A stretch of 64,000 nucleotides of DNA. Source: Polyangiaceae bacterium (lineage in GTDB: Bacteria; Myxococcota_A; Polyangia; Polyangiales; Polyangiaceae). Positions 43,758 through 51,611 of the stretch are shown one piece after another. The translations under genes and the position numbers were made by a program. Numbering within the stretch: the first letter of the stretch is position 1; every line of letters starts with the position of its first letter. The DNA is taken from the NCBI GenBank assembly GCA_019637295.1, contig JAHBVX010000001.1:595501-659500 (forward strand), written 5' to 3'. A model generated the notes under the pieces. It had not been told where the DNA came from and made no database searches. It saw only the letters and a list, made by a program, of their open reading frames with translations.

Positions 43758-45475
43758 GGCGCGCCCTCCCCGCGGTTGCTCGCGGGTGGCGAAACCGACT
43801 CGGTGCTGCCGAGGACCCTCCGCAGTCGCTCGAGCCCTGCCATGCGCGAGTCCATCACCCAGGCCGCGCCGAGCTCGACGAGCAGCTCCCCGACGCCACG
43901 CTCGAAGGCGTGGATGGCGGTGGGCACCCCGAGCTGCGCGGCGCGGTAAGCGAGCAAGTTGTTCGAGTCCTCGATGCGCAAGGCCGAGACGGCGAGCTTG
44001 GCGCGCGCGAGCCCCGACTCTTCCACGACGGACTGGTGATCGATGCTGCCCTGCAGGGTCTCGCCGGGCAGACCCTCGAGCTTGGCTGGATCCGTGTCCA
44101 CGGCCAGCGTGCGTTCACCGGCGGCGTGCAGCTGCTGGAGCACGCGGCGCCCGAGGGAGTTCATGCCCACGACGATGACGTGGTCTCGACGCGCCGGCGG
44201 GGGTTCTTCGTCCTGATGAGTGCCGGCGCGAAAGAGCGTCAGCAGCTTCAGTCGACGCACGTGCTCGTACAGGCCGTGGTTGTAGATGATCATGTACGAC
44301 GAGACGCCGATGGTGACGACGCCCACGACCGCGATCAGCGAGAGGATGCCGGGGTCGATCAGCTCGGCGCTCATGCCCAGCGCTGCGAACACGAAGGAGA
44401 ACTCGCTGATCTGCGCCACCGTGACGCTGGTCAAGAAGCTGGTGCGTTCGCTGTAGCCCATGCGGACCAGGATCAGCATGAAGATGAACGGGTTGCCGAT
44501 CAGCACGAACAGCGAGAGCACGATCGCGGCCTTGTAGTGGGTGAGGGCTCCGGATAGCTCCATCTGCGCGCCCAGCGCGACGAAGAACACGGCCACGAAG
44601 AAGCTCATCAGCGGGTGTACTCGACGCGCGAGATCGTGGCTCACCTTCAGCTGCGCCAGGCTCATGCCCGCCACGAAGGCGCCAATCTCCGGAGAGAGAC
44701 CGAGCTGGTGAGCGGCCACCACAGCGAGGAAGCACCAGCAGAGACTCCAGACCAGCACGGCCTCGGAGGAGCGGGCGATCCAGGTGAACGGGCGCGGCAA
44801 GACATAGCGCGACGCCAGCAGCATCACGCCGAGCAGCCCCAGCATGCCCAAGAACGCCTTGCCCAGACTCGCGCTCAACGACGCGGCGGTGAGCTGGTCT
44901 GGATCACCGAGCCCCGTCAGCACCGTGAGCACCACGATCACGACCATGTCCTGCACCAAGAAGATGCCCACCGCGATGCGACCGTACAGCGCGAACAGCT
45001 CCTTCTTCTGGTCGAGCAGCTTGACGACCACCACGGTGCTGCTGAAGGTGAGCGCCGTGGCGATGAAGAGGCTCGTCATCGCGTCGAAGCCGAGCAACAG
45101 CCCGATGCCGAACCCGCCGAGCGCCGTGAACACGACCTGCCCGAGTCCGGCCACGACCGCGACGCGGCCCACGTCCTTGATCTTCGCGATGCTGAGCTCG
45201 AGCCCCACCAGGAACAGCAAGAGCGCGATACCCACCTCGGCGATCACGTGGATGGTGTCGTGGCCGGCGCGGCCTCCGTCGCCGGCGGACAGGACGCCCG
45301 TGGCAGGCCCGAGCAGCAAGCCCGTGAAGAGATACGCCACGATGCCCGGGATGCGCACCCGCCGCGCGAGCAGCACGACGACTGCTGCCGCGATCACGAC
45401 GATGCCGAGCTCGCGGACCAGCGCCTGCTCGGTCGCCGGGGCCAAGAGCTGCTGCCAGCCGCCTACCTCGCTCAC
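43754..45475 (-). CDS. Kef-type (CPA2) cation:proton antiporter with TrkA-N domain
   Basis: A 573-residue paralogue of the next gene in build. About twelve to thirteen helices (1-400) include LLLFLVGLELSIAKIKDVG, TFSSTVVVVKLLDQKKEL and LVQDMVVIVVLTV, which match KefB/KefC-like exchangers more closely than its partner does. The TrkA-N domain (~430-550) begins HVIVVGMNSLGRRVL. These systems release K+ in exchange for H+, often under electrophile stress. Both ends overlap neighbours by 4 nt (ATGA), so it is the middle gene of the operon. Confidence 0.88.
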   Translation of the reverse strand: MSEVGGWQQLLAPATEQALVRELGIVVIAAAVVVLLARRVRIPGIVAYLFTGLLLGPATGVLSAGDGGRAGHDTIHVIAEVGIALLLFLVGLELSIAKIKDVGRVAVVAGLGQVVFTALGGFGIGLLLGFDAMTSLFIATALTFSSTVVVVKLLDQKKELFALYGRIAVGIFLVQDMVVIVVLTVLTGLGDPDQLTAASLSASLGKAFLGMLGLLGVMLLASRYVLPRPFTWIARSSEAVLVWSLCWCFLAVVAAHQLGLSPEIGAFVAGMSLAQLKVSHDLARRVHPLMSFFVAVFFVALGAQMELSGALTHYKAAIVLSLFVLIGNPFIFMLILVRMGYSERTSFLTSVTVAQISEFSFVFAALGMSAELIDPGILSLIAVVGVVTIGVSSYMIIYNHGLYEHVRRLKLLTLFRAGTHQDEEPPPARRDHVIVVGMNSLGRRVLQQLHAAGERTLAVDTDPAKLEGLPGETLQGSIDHQSVVEESGLARAKLAVSALRIEDSNNLLAYRAAQLGVPTAIHAFERGVGELLVELGAAWVMDSRMAGLERLRRVLGSTESVSPPASNRGEGAP

Positions 45476-46377
45476 GGCACGACCAGGATGTCTTGCGGGG
45501 CCTCACGCATGACGTGCGTCGCCACGCTACCGAGCAGCAGCTGCTCGATCCCCCCCGCTCCCGCGCCGCCCACGACCACCAGCTGCGCGCGGGTGATGGC
45601 GGCGAGCTCGAGCAACACCTTGGTGGGAGCGCCCTGGCGCACCGAAGCGCGCACGACGGCGCTGCCGAGCTCGAGCTCGCCGATCACGCCGTCCAAATCC
45701 TGCCCCAGCAGGTCGAGCACCTGCGCGCGGTAGCGCTCGAGCAGTGGGTCGGACGCGCCGCTCCAGCGCAGGCGCGTCTCGAACACGGCGTCGGACGCAT
45801 GTGCCGCCAGGATGTCCGAGCCGGGAGCCAAGGCCGCCGCGAACTGCAGCGCATGCCGCGACGAGTCGGAGAAGTCCACGCCGACGACCACGCGCACGTA
45901 CGGCTCCGCTTCCGCGTCGCGAACGACCAAGGCAGGCCGCCCGACGCGCCGAACCACGCGCTCCGCGGTGGTGCCCACTCCGCGCGCCGTCTCTCCGCCG
46001 GTGGCGCCTACGATCACGAGATCGGCGTCGATGTCCGCGGCGTAGCGGGTGATCTGCTCGGCGCTGGTGCCCGAGCGCACTCTGACCTCGACCGGGCCCG
46101 CGGGCGTGTGCTCGTGACCGAACGACTCCGCGAGCCTCGCGCGCGCGTCGCGCGTCACCGCGTCGTCCACGTGCTCGGGGCTCTGCGGGCCTTGTCCGAG
46201 CAGCGCGCGCAGCCGCTCGCGCACCGTCGCGAAGGACTCCGCGGGCTCGAGCACGTGCAGCACGTGCAGCGCCGCGCCGTGCCGCCGGGCGAGCTCCAGC
46301 GCTCGCCGGTTGGCGGGCGTGGAGCCGGTACCGAGGGCCGACGCGAGCAACAAGCGCCGTAGGGTCGGGGCGGGCAT
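45472..46377 (-). CDS. tandem universal stress protein
   Basis: A 301-residue cytoplasmic protein of two Usp domains (~7-150 and ~155-301). The second carries the ATP motif GGAGAGGIEQLLLGSVA in full (G2xG9xGS); the first has the related GATGGETARGVGTTAE with altered spacing. Usp proteins bind ATP and modulate transport or stress survival, and pairs of Usp with Kef-type antiporters occur elsewhere. As first gene of the operon it may regulate the two antiporters. Confidence 0.88.
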   Translation of the reverse strand: MPAPTLRRLLLASALGTGSTPANRRALELARRHGAALHVLHVLEPAESFATVRERLRALLGQGPQSPEHVDDAVTRDARARLAESFGHEHTPAGPVEVRVRSGTSAEQITRYAADIDADLVIVGATGGETARGVGTTAERVVRRVGRPALVVRDAEAEPYVRVVVGVDFSDSSRHALQFAAALAPGSDILAAHASDAVFETRLRWSGASDPLLERYRAQVLDLLGQDLDGVIGELELGSAVVRASVRQGAPTKVLLELAAITRAQLVVVGGAGAGGIEQLLLGSVATHVMREAPQDILVVP

Positions 46378-46494
46378 GGTTCCTTAGTCGCACGCGCAAG
46401 CCAGCGAGTCGAGCCCCGCAGTACTCGCGCGCCGTGAGCTGCTGCGCAGCAGCGGCGTGGCACCCTGCGCGGGGGCAGTGTAGACTGCGTCCTC

Positions 46495-47229
46495 ATGGCA
46501 GCCCGTGCGTTGTGGTGTTGGGTCGGCGCGGTGACGGCGATGGTCGTCGTGGCGGCGTGTGGCAGCGACGAGCCCCTGGCCGCCGGGGACGCGAGCACGG
46601 CGGGGCTCGGCGGCTCGGCGGGGACCGGTGGCGGGGTGGACGCGGCGTCCGGCTCCGGCGGCACGCATACCGGCGGCAGCCCCGCGGACGCGGCTGCGGA
46701 CGCGCCCACCGACGCGCTGGCCGACGCGGGCAGCGACGCAGCCGCCGACGCGACGAGCGACGCGCTCGCGCAGATCGCGCCGGACTTCAGCTTGATGGAC
46801 GAGAACCCCGCTTCGGCGAGCCACGCTCAGCTCGTCTCACCCCGGGACTACCTCGGTACGGTGTCCGCCTGGTACTTCGGGCACGCTACTTGAGGCTACT
46901 GCAGTAGCCAGTTTGGCTACATGGACGCGATGCAGACGGAGCTCGACGCGACGAACACGAAGGTACCGATCCAGCTCCTGGGCGTGAACGAGACCGGGCT
47001 CGAGTCGGGCAACCCGACCATCACCAGCGGGCGCGCGCTGCCCTGGTTGCAGGACACCGCCGCGCAGAACGTGTGGCAGAGCTGGGCCGTCACCTATCGC
47101 GACGTGGTCGTGCTCGACGCGCAGAACTTCCCGGTCGCGGTGTACAACGTGACCACGCACGACCTCGGCGACCCGGCGAAGTACGCGGCGCTCAAGACGC
47201 TCTTGATCGACACGGCCAACGCGCAGTGA
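46495..47229 (+). CDS. predicted selenocysteine-containing thioredoxin-fold lipoprotein (in-frame TGA)
   Basis: The frame from ATG 46495 runs to 47229 with one internal TGA at codon 133 (46891-46893). Read through, it gives 244 residues: signal VVVAAC (Cys22), an Ala/Asp/Gly linker to ~95, then a thioredoxin-like domain (APDFSLMD...LGTVSAWYFGHAT-U-GYC). The TGA falls at the first position of a UGYC motif, where this fold normally has CxxC, and the frame beyond it continues with VIQLLGV-type and VVVLDAQNFPVA strands. A hairpin fitting a bacterial SECIS starts 10 nt after the TGA. An independent start at ATG 46921 would lack a ribosome site and half the fold. A pseudogene or sequencing error remains possible. 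It would act as an exported thiol/selenol oxidoreductase. Confidence 0.75.
46891..46920 (+). promoter_or_regulatory. candidate bacterial SECIS element following in-frame TGA
   Basis: GTAGCCA (46904-46910) and TGGCTAC (46914-46920) form a perfect 7-bp stem with the loop GTT. The loop starts 17 nt after the TGA and begins with G, within the spacing and loop rules I recall for bacterial SECIS models. An alternative, mutually exclusive pairing is the 16-nt palindrome GGCTACTGCAGTAGCC (46894-46909) directly after the TGA. The element is coding as well (GYCSSQFGY). Confidence 0.6.
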
Positions 47230-47236
47230 GCGGGCG

Positions 47237-48472
47237 TCAACCCGCCCTCGGCCGCCAGCCCTCGAGCGCGCGACGCACCAGCTCTAGGCGATCTTGACCC
47301 CAGAACACGTGCTCGCCGACGAGGAAGCTCGGCGCGCCGCACAGGCCGAGCTGCTGTGCTCGATCCGTGCTCTCTCGGAGCTGGTCCTTGATCGCCGGAT
47401 CTTCCGTGCGCGTGACGAGCTCTGGATCGTGTCCGGCGTGAGCGAGGATGTCGCGCAGAGAGTCGGGGCTCGAGATGTCGCGGTCCTGGGCCCACGCGGC
47501 GTGAAACAGCGTGCGGGTCAGCGGGCCGATTTGCTCACCCGCGGCCAGCGCGACGCGCAGCGGGGTAACGCTGCGGATGGGGAAAGTGGACGGAAACTGG
47601 AAAGGCACGCCGTAGCGCTTGGCGTGGCGGTCGATGTCCCGCGCGATGAACGCCTGCTTGGCCGCAGAGAAACCCAGCATGGGGACGTTGCTGGTGCCGA
47701 TGTTCTTGAACAGCGCGCCCAGCAGGAAGGGACGAAACACGACCCGGGCGCCGGCGGAGGTCGCCACGCGCTCGATCTGCGTGGACGCGAGGTACGCGAA
47801 GGGACTCGAGAAGTCGTAGAAGAACTCGACCTCGCCCACGCGACTGAGACCCTGGGGTAGCGGTGCGAGACCGAGCGCGCTCGCGTCGAGGCCGAGCGCC
47901 TCTGCGACGAAGTCCAGTCGGTCCTGACCCCAGTACAGCTCGCCGTCTACGAAGCACGCCGGCGCGCCGAACACGCCGCGGGCCACGGCCTCGTCGGTGC
48001 GCGCGCGCAGGTCGTCCTTGAAGCGCGGCTCGCTCGCGCGGCTCACCGCACCGGCGCCGTCGAGGCCCACGCCCTCGAGCGCGCGAGCGATCACGCCTTG
48101 ATCGCTCAGGTCGAGCCCCTCGCGCCAATACGCTGCGAAGAGCGCGTCCGAGGCGCGCGCGATGTCCCCGCTCGCGAGGGTGGCGCGCAGCGCCGTCACG
48201 GTGCGATTGGGGTGGGTCTTGGGCATCACCAGCGGCACGTCGAACAGCTCCGCGAAGCGCTGCATGTCGAGGCCGTTCAGGCGGGCGCGCGCCGCGCTCA
48301 TGGGCAGCACGTCGGGGGTCTCGCTGCCGAGCGCACGAAACACGCCCCCGAGCAGGAAGGGCCGGTGCTCCAGCGTCGCGCCCGCCGCGTCAGCGATGCG
48401 TCGCACCTTGGTGGAGGCGAGGTACGCGTAGGGGCAGGAGAAGTCGTAGTGAAACTCGAGCGTCTTCGTCAT
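47237..48472 (-). CDS. tandem DsbA-fold protein (HCCA isomerase / kappa-GST-like, two domains)
   Basis: A 411-residue protein of two homologous thioredoxin-fold domains with helical insertions (1-205 and 212-411), like 2-hydroxychromene-2-carboxylate isomerases fused head to tail. Active-site loops are FHYDFSCPYAYLAS in domain 1 and FFYDFSSPFAYLAS in domain 2: the residue before Pro is Cys in the first and Ser (as in HCCA isomerase) in the second. Each domain ends with GAPxxxVxxxxxWGQDRL. No signal peptide, so cytoplasmic; glutathione- or thiol-dependent chemistry is likely. The start MTKTLEF is at 48472; further upstream the frame is not coherent. Confidence 0.8.
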   Translation of the reverse strand: MTKTLEFHYDFSCPYAYLASTKVRRIADAAGATLEHRPFLLGGVFRALGSETPDVLPMSAARARLNGLDMQRFAELFDVPLVMPKTHPNRTVTALRATLASGDIARASDALFAAYWREGLDLSDQGVIARALEGVGLDGAGAVSRASEPRFKDDLRARTDEAVARGVFGAPACFVDGELYWGQDRLDFVAEALGLDASALGLAPLPQGLSRVGEVEFFYDFSSPFAYLASTQIERVATSAGARVVFRPFLLGALFKNIGTSNVPMLGFSAAKQAFIARDIDRHAKRYGVPFQFPSTFPIRSVTPLRVALAAGEQIGPLTRTLFHAAWAQDRDISSPDSLRDILAHAGHDPELVTRTEDPAIKDQLRESTDRAQQLGLCGAPSFLVGEHVFWGQDRLELVRRALEGWRPRAG

Positions 48473-48553
48473 CGCGGGGCCCAGACAGTCTACGCCCACA
48501 CCGGCCCGGGAGCGCCAGCTTGCGCGTCGGCGCGGCTGAAGTACGCTCCCGCC

Positions 48554-49336
48554 ATGCAGGGATCGGCGATGCGGGCGGCGTGGATCGCAGGCTGCGTGCT
48601 CGGCACGGTGGGCTGCGGCGGGTCCACGGACTCGGACGGCAGCGGCGGCAGCTCGGCTGGGGGCACGTCGGCGACCGGTGGCGCGACCTCCGGCGGGACC
48701 TCGGGGACGGGCGCGGCGAGCGGCGTCGGTGGTGTCGGCGCGGGCGGCGGTATCGGCGGCACGGGCGGCGGCGGCGGCAGCGCCGGCTCGCCGCCGTGTA
48801 GCGAGCTCGACTACTGCGAGTGCGCGGTCTCCAACTGCAAGGTGTACGCGGAGGATTGCTTCTGCCCCTGCGACGCAGCCTGCCAGCCCGTGCCCTGCGA
48901 TTGCGCGTGCGGCGGCGGCGCGTTCTTGGGCTGCGGCGTGGACATGGGGCCGTTCAGCGACCAGGCGGTGGGCACCTGGCTCATCGGTTGGAGCGGCGGG
49001 CTCAATCATTTCTCCTGGCTGCGGCTCGAGCCGAGCGGTGTCGCGCGCGTCCTCGATGGCGCCGAGCTGAGCGTCAACATCCCGTTCTGGGAGTGCAATG
49101 GCGCCGGCACGTGGATGCTCACCGCCAAGCCGAACACCGTGGGTGTGTACTTCCCCCCGAGCTGCAACGTGGGCTTCGAGTCGCTCACCTTCAAGCTGGT
49201 GCCGAGCACTGGCTACCCTCCGGGCGTGATCCTCGCCGCGAGCATCGAGACTGCGTCGTCGCAGCCCATCGAGGGCTACAAGTTCCCGCACTCCATGTGC
49301 GACGCGCAGCTGACGACCTGTAAGGACCCGCTCTGA
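48554..49336 (+). CDS. cysteine-rich lipoprotein with Gly/Ser linker
   Basis: A 260-residue lipoprotein; ATG at 48554, with a second in-frame ATG five codons on. Signal ends GTVGC (Cys21). A Gly/Ser/Ala/Thr linker (~25-80) leads to a compact Cys-rich segment (CSELDYCECAVSNCKVY... near 82-130) and then a beta-rich domain (~140-260) with TWLIGWSGGLNHF and three further Cys. Function unknown; build typical of Polyangia surface lipoproteins. Confidence 0.6.
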   Translation: MQGSAMRAAWIAGCVLGTVGCGGSTDSDGSGGSSAGGTSATGGATSGGTSGTGAASGVGGVGAGGGIGGTGGGGGSAGSPPCSELDYCECAVSNCKVYAEDCFCPCDAACQPVPCDCACGGGAFLGCGVDMGPFSDQAVGTWLIGWSGGLNHFSWLRLEPSGVARVLDGAELSVNIPFWECNGAGTWMLTAKPNTVGVYFPPSCNVGFESLTFKLVPSTGYPPGVILAASIETASSQPIEGYKFPHSMCDAQLTTCKDPL

Positions 49337-49352
49337 TCCAGCGCGCGCGGCG

Positions 49353-50036
49353 TCAGTCGCGCAAGAAGTGACAAGTATAGCCGCCGGGGTTCTTCTGCAG
49401 GTAGCTCTGGTGGTACTCCTCGGCGGGGGTGAACGAGGTCGCGGGAGTGATCTCGGTGACGATCTCCCGCGGCCACTTGCCGCTCGCGGCGACGCGCTCC
49501 TTCACATCGCGAGCGACTCGGGCCTGCGCATCGGAGGTGGTGAAGATCGCGGAGCGATACTGGCTGCCCACGTCGTTGCCTTGGCGGTTGACGGTGGTCG
49601 GGTCGTGCATGCGAAAGAACCACTTCTCCAAGAGCTCCTCGTAAGCGATGCGCTTCGGGTCGAACACGACGCGTATCGCCTCGGCGTGACCGGTCTGCCC
49701 GGTCTTCACCGTGTCGTAGCTGGGGTGCGGCGTGGTGCCGCCGGAGTAGCCCACCGACGTCTCTACGACGCCGGGCACCTTTCGCAAGATGTCCTCCATG
49801 CCCCAGAAGCAGCCGCCGGCCAGCAGCGCGACCTCGAGGCCCTCGCCGCAGCCGGGCTCGCTCGAGCGGATGCAGGTCCCGGCGAAGAGCGCGCTCGGCG
49901 CGGGCGCCGCGACCCCGGACGGCGCGCCCGCGCTCTCCGACTTCGGCGCGGACTGTCGGCTGCACGCGCCGGCCGTCGCGCCGATCGAGACCAAGAGCGA
50001 CCAGAGCAGCAGCCACAGACCTTGCCCGCGCATCAT
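49353..50036 (-). CDS. msrA: MsrA, peptide methionine-S-oxide reductase, lipoprotein form
   Basis: A 227-residue enzyme that reduces methionine-S-sulfoxide in proteins. The active-site Cys is Cys76 in GGCFWG; YSGGTTPHPSYDTV, TGHAEAIRVVFDP and YHQSYL are MsrA hallmarks. The start is the ATG at 50036 (MMRGQG), giving a signal and lipobox ATAGAC (Cys25), so repair would occur outside the inner membrane. It must be recycled by an exported thiol donor; a thioredoxin-fold lipoprotein candidate lies 2.1 kb away. Confidence 0.93.
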   Translation of the reverse strand: MMRGQGLWLLLWSLLVSIGATAGACSRQSAPKSESAGAPSGVAAPAPSALFAGTCIRSSEPGCGEGLEVALLAGGCFWGMEDILRKVPGVVETSVGYSGGTTPHPSYDTVKTGQTGHAEAIRVVFDPKRIAYEELLEKWFFRMHDPTTVNRQGNDVGSQYRSAIFTTSDAQARVARDVKERVAASGKWPREIVTEITPATSFTPAEEYHQSYLQKNPGGYTCHFLRD

Positions 50037-50145
50037 GCGCCAGTGTACGCGGCCGCCCGGGCCCGGGTTACACGGCTCAGCAGGCTCGTCGGCGTTTTGC
50101 GTCGAACCCCCTTTCGTGGAAGCCTGAGCCGAAAGGGAGCACGCC

Positions 50146-50703
50146 ATGTCGAGTCGAGCGCGCCCGGCGATCGGGCTGGCGATGGTGTTGAGCGGCTGCG
50201 GTCCCGACCGGGAGCCGCGGCTGCCCGAGCCAAACTTCGCGCTCGACACGCTGTCCAGCGAGAGCGTCGAGTGCGACGGCGCGTCGCGCTACGAGCCCGG
50301 TCACGGCTGTCGAAGCGTGTTCGAGCGCCAGAGCGCGCGCGTGGTGCTCGTCAACCGCATCGGAGGGGCGTTCCGCCTGGTCGCCGCCGGCGTTGGCATC
50401 GACGGTCGCGCGGTGTTTCGGGCGAGCGGAGAGGCGATGCTGGCGGGAGCCGAGCTCCCCGTGTTCGAGGGCGCGCTCAGCCCGGGAGCCCGCGAGGTTC
50501 ACGTGTCGCTCGTCCTTCGCGGCGAAGGGCAGGGCGTGTTCTCGTACCTGCGAGACTATCGCTTCAAGGTGGCGACCTGGCAGTCCGTCCGCGTCACCCG
50601 AGAGCCCGTGCTCCTGGAGCTGATCCTGTACGAGCGCGAAGGGGCGACGCGGCCCCTCGAAGACCGGCCCGCGCTGCGCATCGAGACCCAGGCGCTGCGC
50701 TGA
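50146..50703 (+). CDS. lipoprotein of unknown function
   Basis: A 185-residue lipoprotein with ribosome site GAAAGGGAG 6 nt before the ATG and signal ending MVLSGC (Cys18). Two Cys near residues 42 and 54 may pair. The rest is beta-rich (VVLVNRIGGAFRLVAAGVGIDG). No family recognised. Divergent from msrA, with 109 nt between starts. Confidence 0.6.
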   Translation: MSSRARPAIGLAMVLSGCGPDREPRLPEPNFALDTLSSESVECDGASRYEPGHGCRSVFERQSARVVLVNRIGGAFRLVAAGVGIDGRAVFRASGEAMLAGAELPVFEGALSPGAREVHVSLVLRGEGQGVFSYLRDYRFKVATWQSVRVTREPVLLELILYEREGATRPLEDRPALRIETQALR

Positions 50704-50834
50704 GGCTCACACCAGGTACGCGAGCACTCCGTACGCGTTGACCTGGGAGAGCTCACTCGGGGGAGTCCACGCCTTGTCTGGGCCCGGCGCCGCGCCTAGG
50801 TTACAGCGGCTCTTCAATGCATGGAGCAGCAGCG

Positions 50835-50910
50835 GCGCGGGGTTGGGGACCCCGCGCGGGGTGTGGGGTGGCAGCCCCACCGGGAACTTCCGGCGGGGCC
50901 GGCGCCGGCT
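50835..50910. repeat. cluster of GC-rich inverted repeats in an intergenic leader
   Basis: GCGCGGGGT (50835-50843) pairs perfectly with ACCCCGCGC (50849-50857) around the loop TGGGG. GTGGGG (50863-50868) pairs with CCCCAC (50875-50880), and further CCGGC/GCCGG palindromes follow to ~50910. The cluster fills the gap before the lipoprotein gene at 50944 and could be a structured leader or a dispersed palindromic repeat. The rest of the 240-nt gap (50704-50834) holds only a doubtful minus-strand short frame. Confidence 0.5.
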
Positions 50911-50943
50911 GCTCCCCGGTCGCGTCAGTCGCAGGGCACACAC

Positions 50944-51597
50944 ATGTTACGACCCAATGAGAGCCGCTGTAGAGCCACGGTGAGTCGCTCACTACTGTTG
51001 GTAGGCGCGTTGTCTTGCTGCGCGCCCGTCGCGACGCCGGTCGCAGCGGACCCGCCCGCGGTCGCCACCGTCTCGCCTGTGCCGCGAGCGAAAGGGGCCG
51101 CGAGAGTCGCGGTCGCTCGAGTCGCATCGACGCCCTGTCGCGGCGTGCCACGGCCCGAGCCGCCTGCGCGCCTGGAGTCCATCCGCGAGGTGGACTTCTG
51201 CAACCACGACTATGGAGTGGTCACCTTGGTGAATGGTGTCGGGGAGCTGCACGAGCAGGATGGCGAGCACGACACGAGCGTCTACCGACTGGTGAAGGTG
51301 GTCTACGGCGACCTGGAGGCGAACGGCGCCGAAGAAGCGGTGGTGATGCTGCACAGCGACTCCAACGATCCGAGCGCTGGACCCTCCAACGGGGCGGACC
51401 TGTTCGCGTTCGCGCTGCGCGATGGTGAGGTCGTGAGCATGGGCAGCGCTCCGGCCTCGCGGGTCGCGGGGTTCACGCTCGTCATCGACTCCGGGGAGGT
51501 CAAGATGCACTACCAACGGCAGGACGAGCTGTGCCAGGAGCGCTGGCGGCTCCGACTCGGTACGCTCGTGTACCTCGACTATGGCTGCGGACTCTAG
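50944..51597 (+). CDS. lipoprotein of unknown function
   Basis: A 217-residue protein from the ATG at 50944; a GTG at 50980 would give a shorter, more typical signal (SRSLLLVGALSC). After the lipidated Cys comes a Pro/Val/Ala linker to ~65, then a mixed domain with VDFCNHDYGVVTLVNGVGE, DLEANGAEEAVVMLHSD and a Cys near the end (DELCQERW). The segment with acidic loops resembles domains of integrin-like or FG-GAP-less hypothetical proteins, but I assign no family. GC-rich hairpins lie just upstream. Confidence 0.55.
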   Translation: MLRPNESRCRATVSRSLLLVGALSCCAPVATPVAADPPAVATVSPVPRAKGAARVAVARVASTPCRGVPRPEPPARLESIREVDFCNHDYGVVTLVNGVGELHEQDGEHDTSVYRLVKVVYGDLEANGAEEAVVMLHSDSNDPSAGPSNGADLFAFALRDGEVVSMGSAPASRVAGFTLVIDSGEVKMHYQRQDELCQERWRLRLGTLVYLDYGCGL

Positions 51598-51611
51598 CCG
51601 GGTTGGCGGGC

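Noticed and set aside
46921-47229. A separate gene starting at ATG 46921 after the TGA
   Set aside because: No ribosome site precedes it, it would lack the first half of the thioredoxin fold and its active-site motif, and the frame is continuous with the upstream part.
47230-47245. GCGGG...CCCGC hairpin after the selenoprotein candidate
   Set aside because: Only 5 bp, overlaps the neighbouring stop codon and has no T-run, so terminator function is not supported.
50707-50943. 78-codon minus-strand frame in the gap after 50703
   Set aside because: Its first half is made of the inverted repeats and its C-terminal end matches nothing known; no ribosome site or good start. It could be a gene remnant but cannot be supported.
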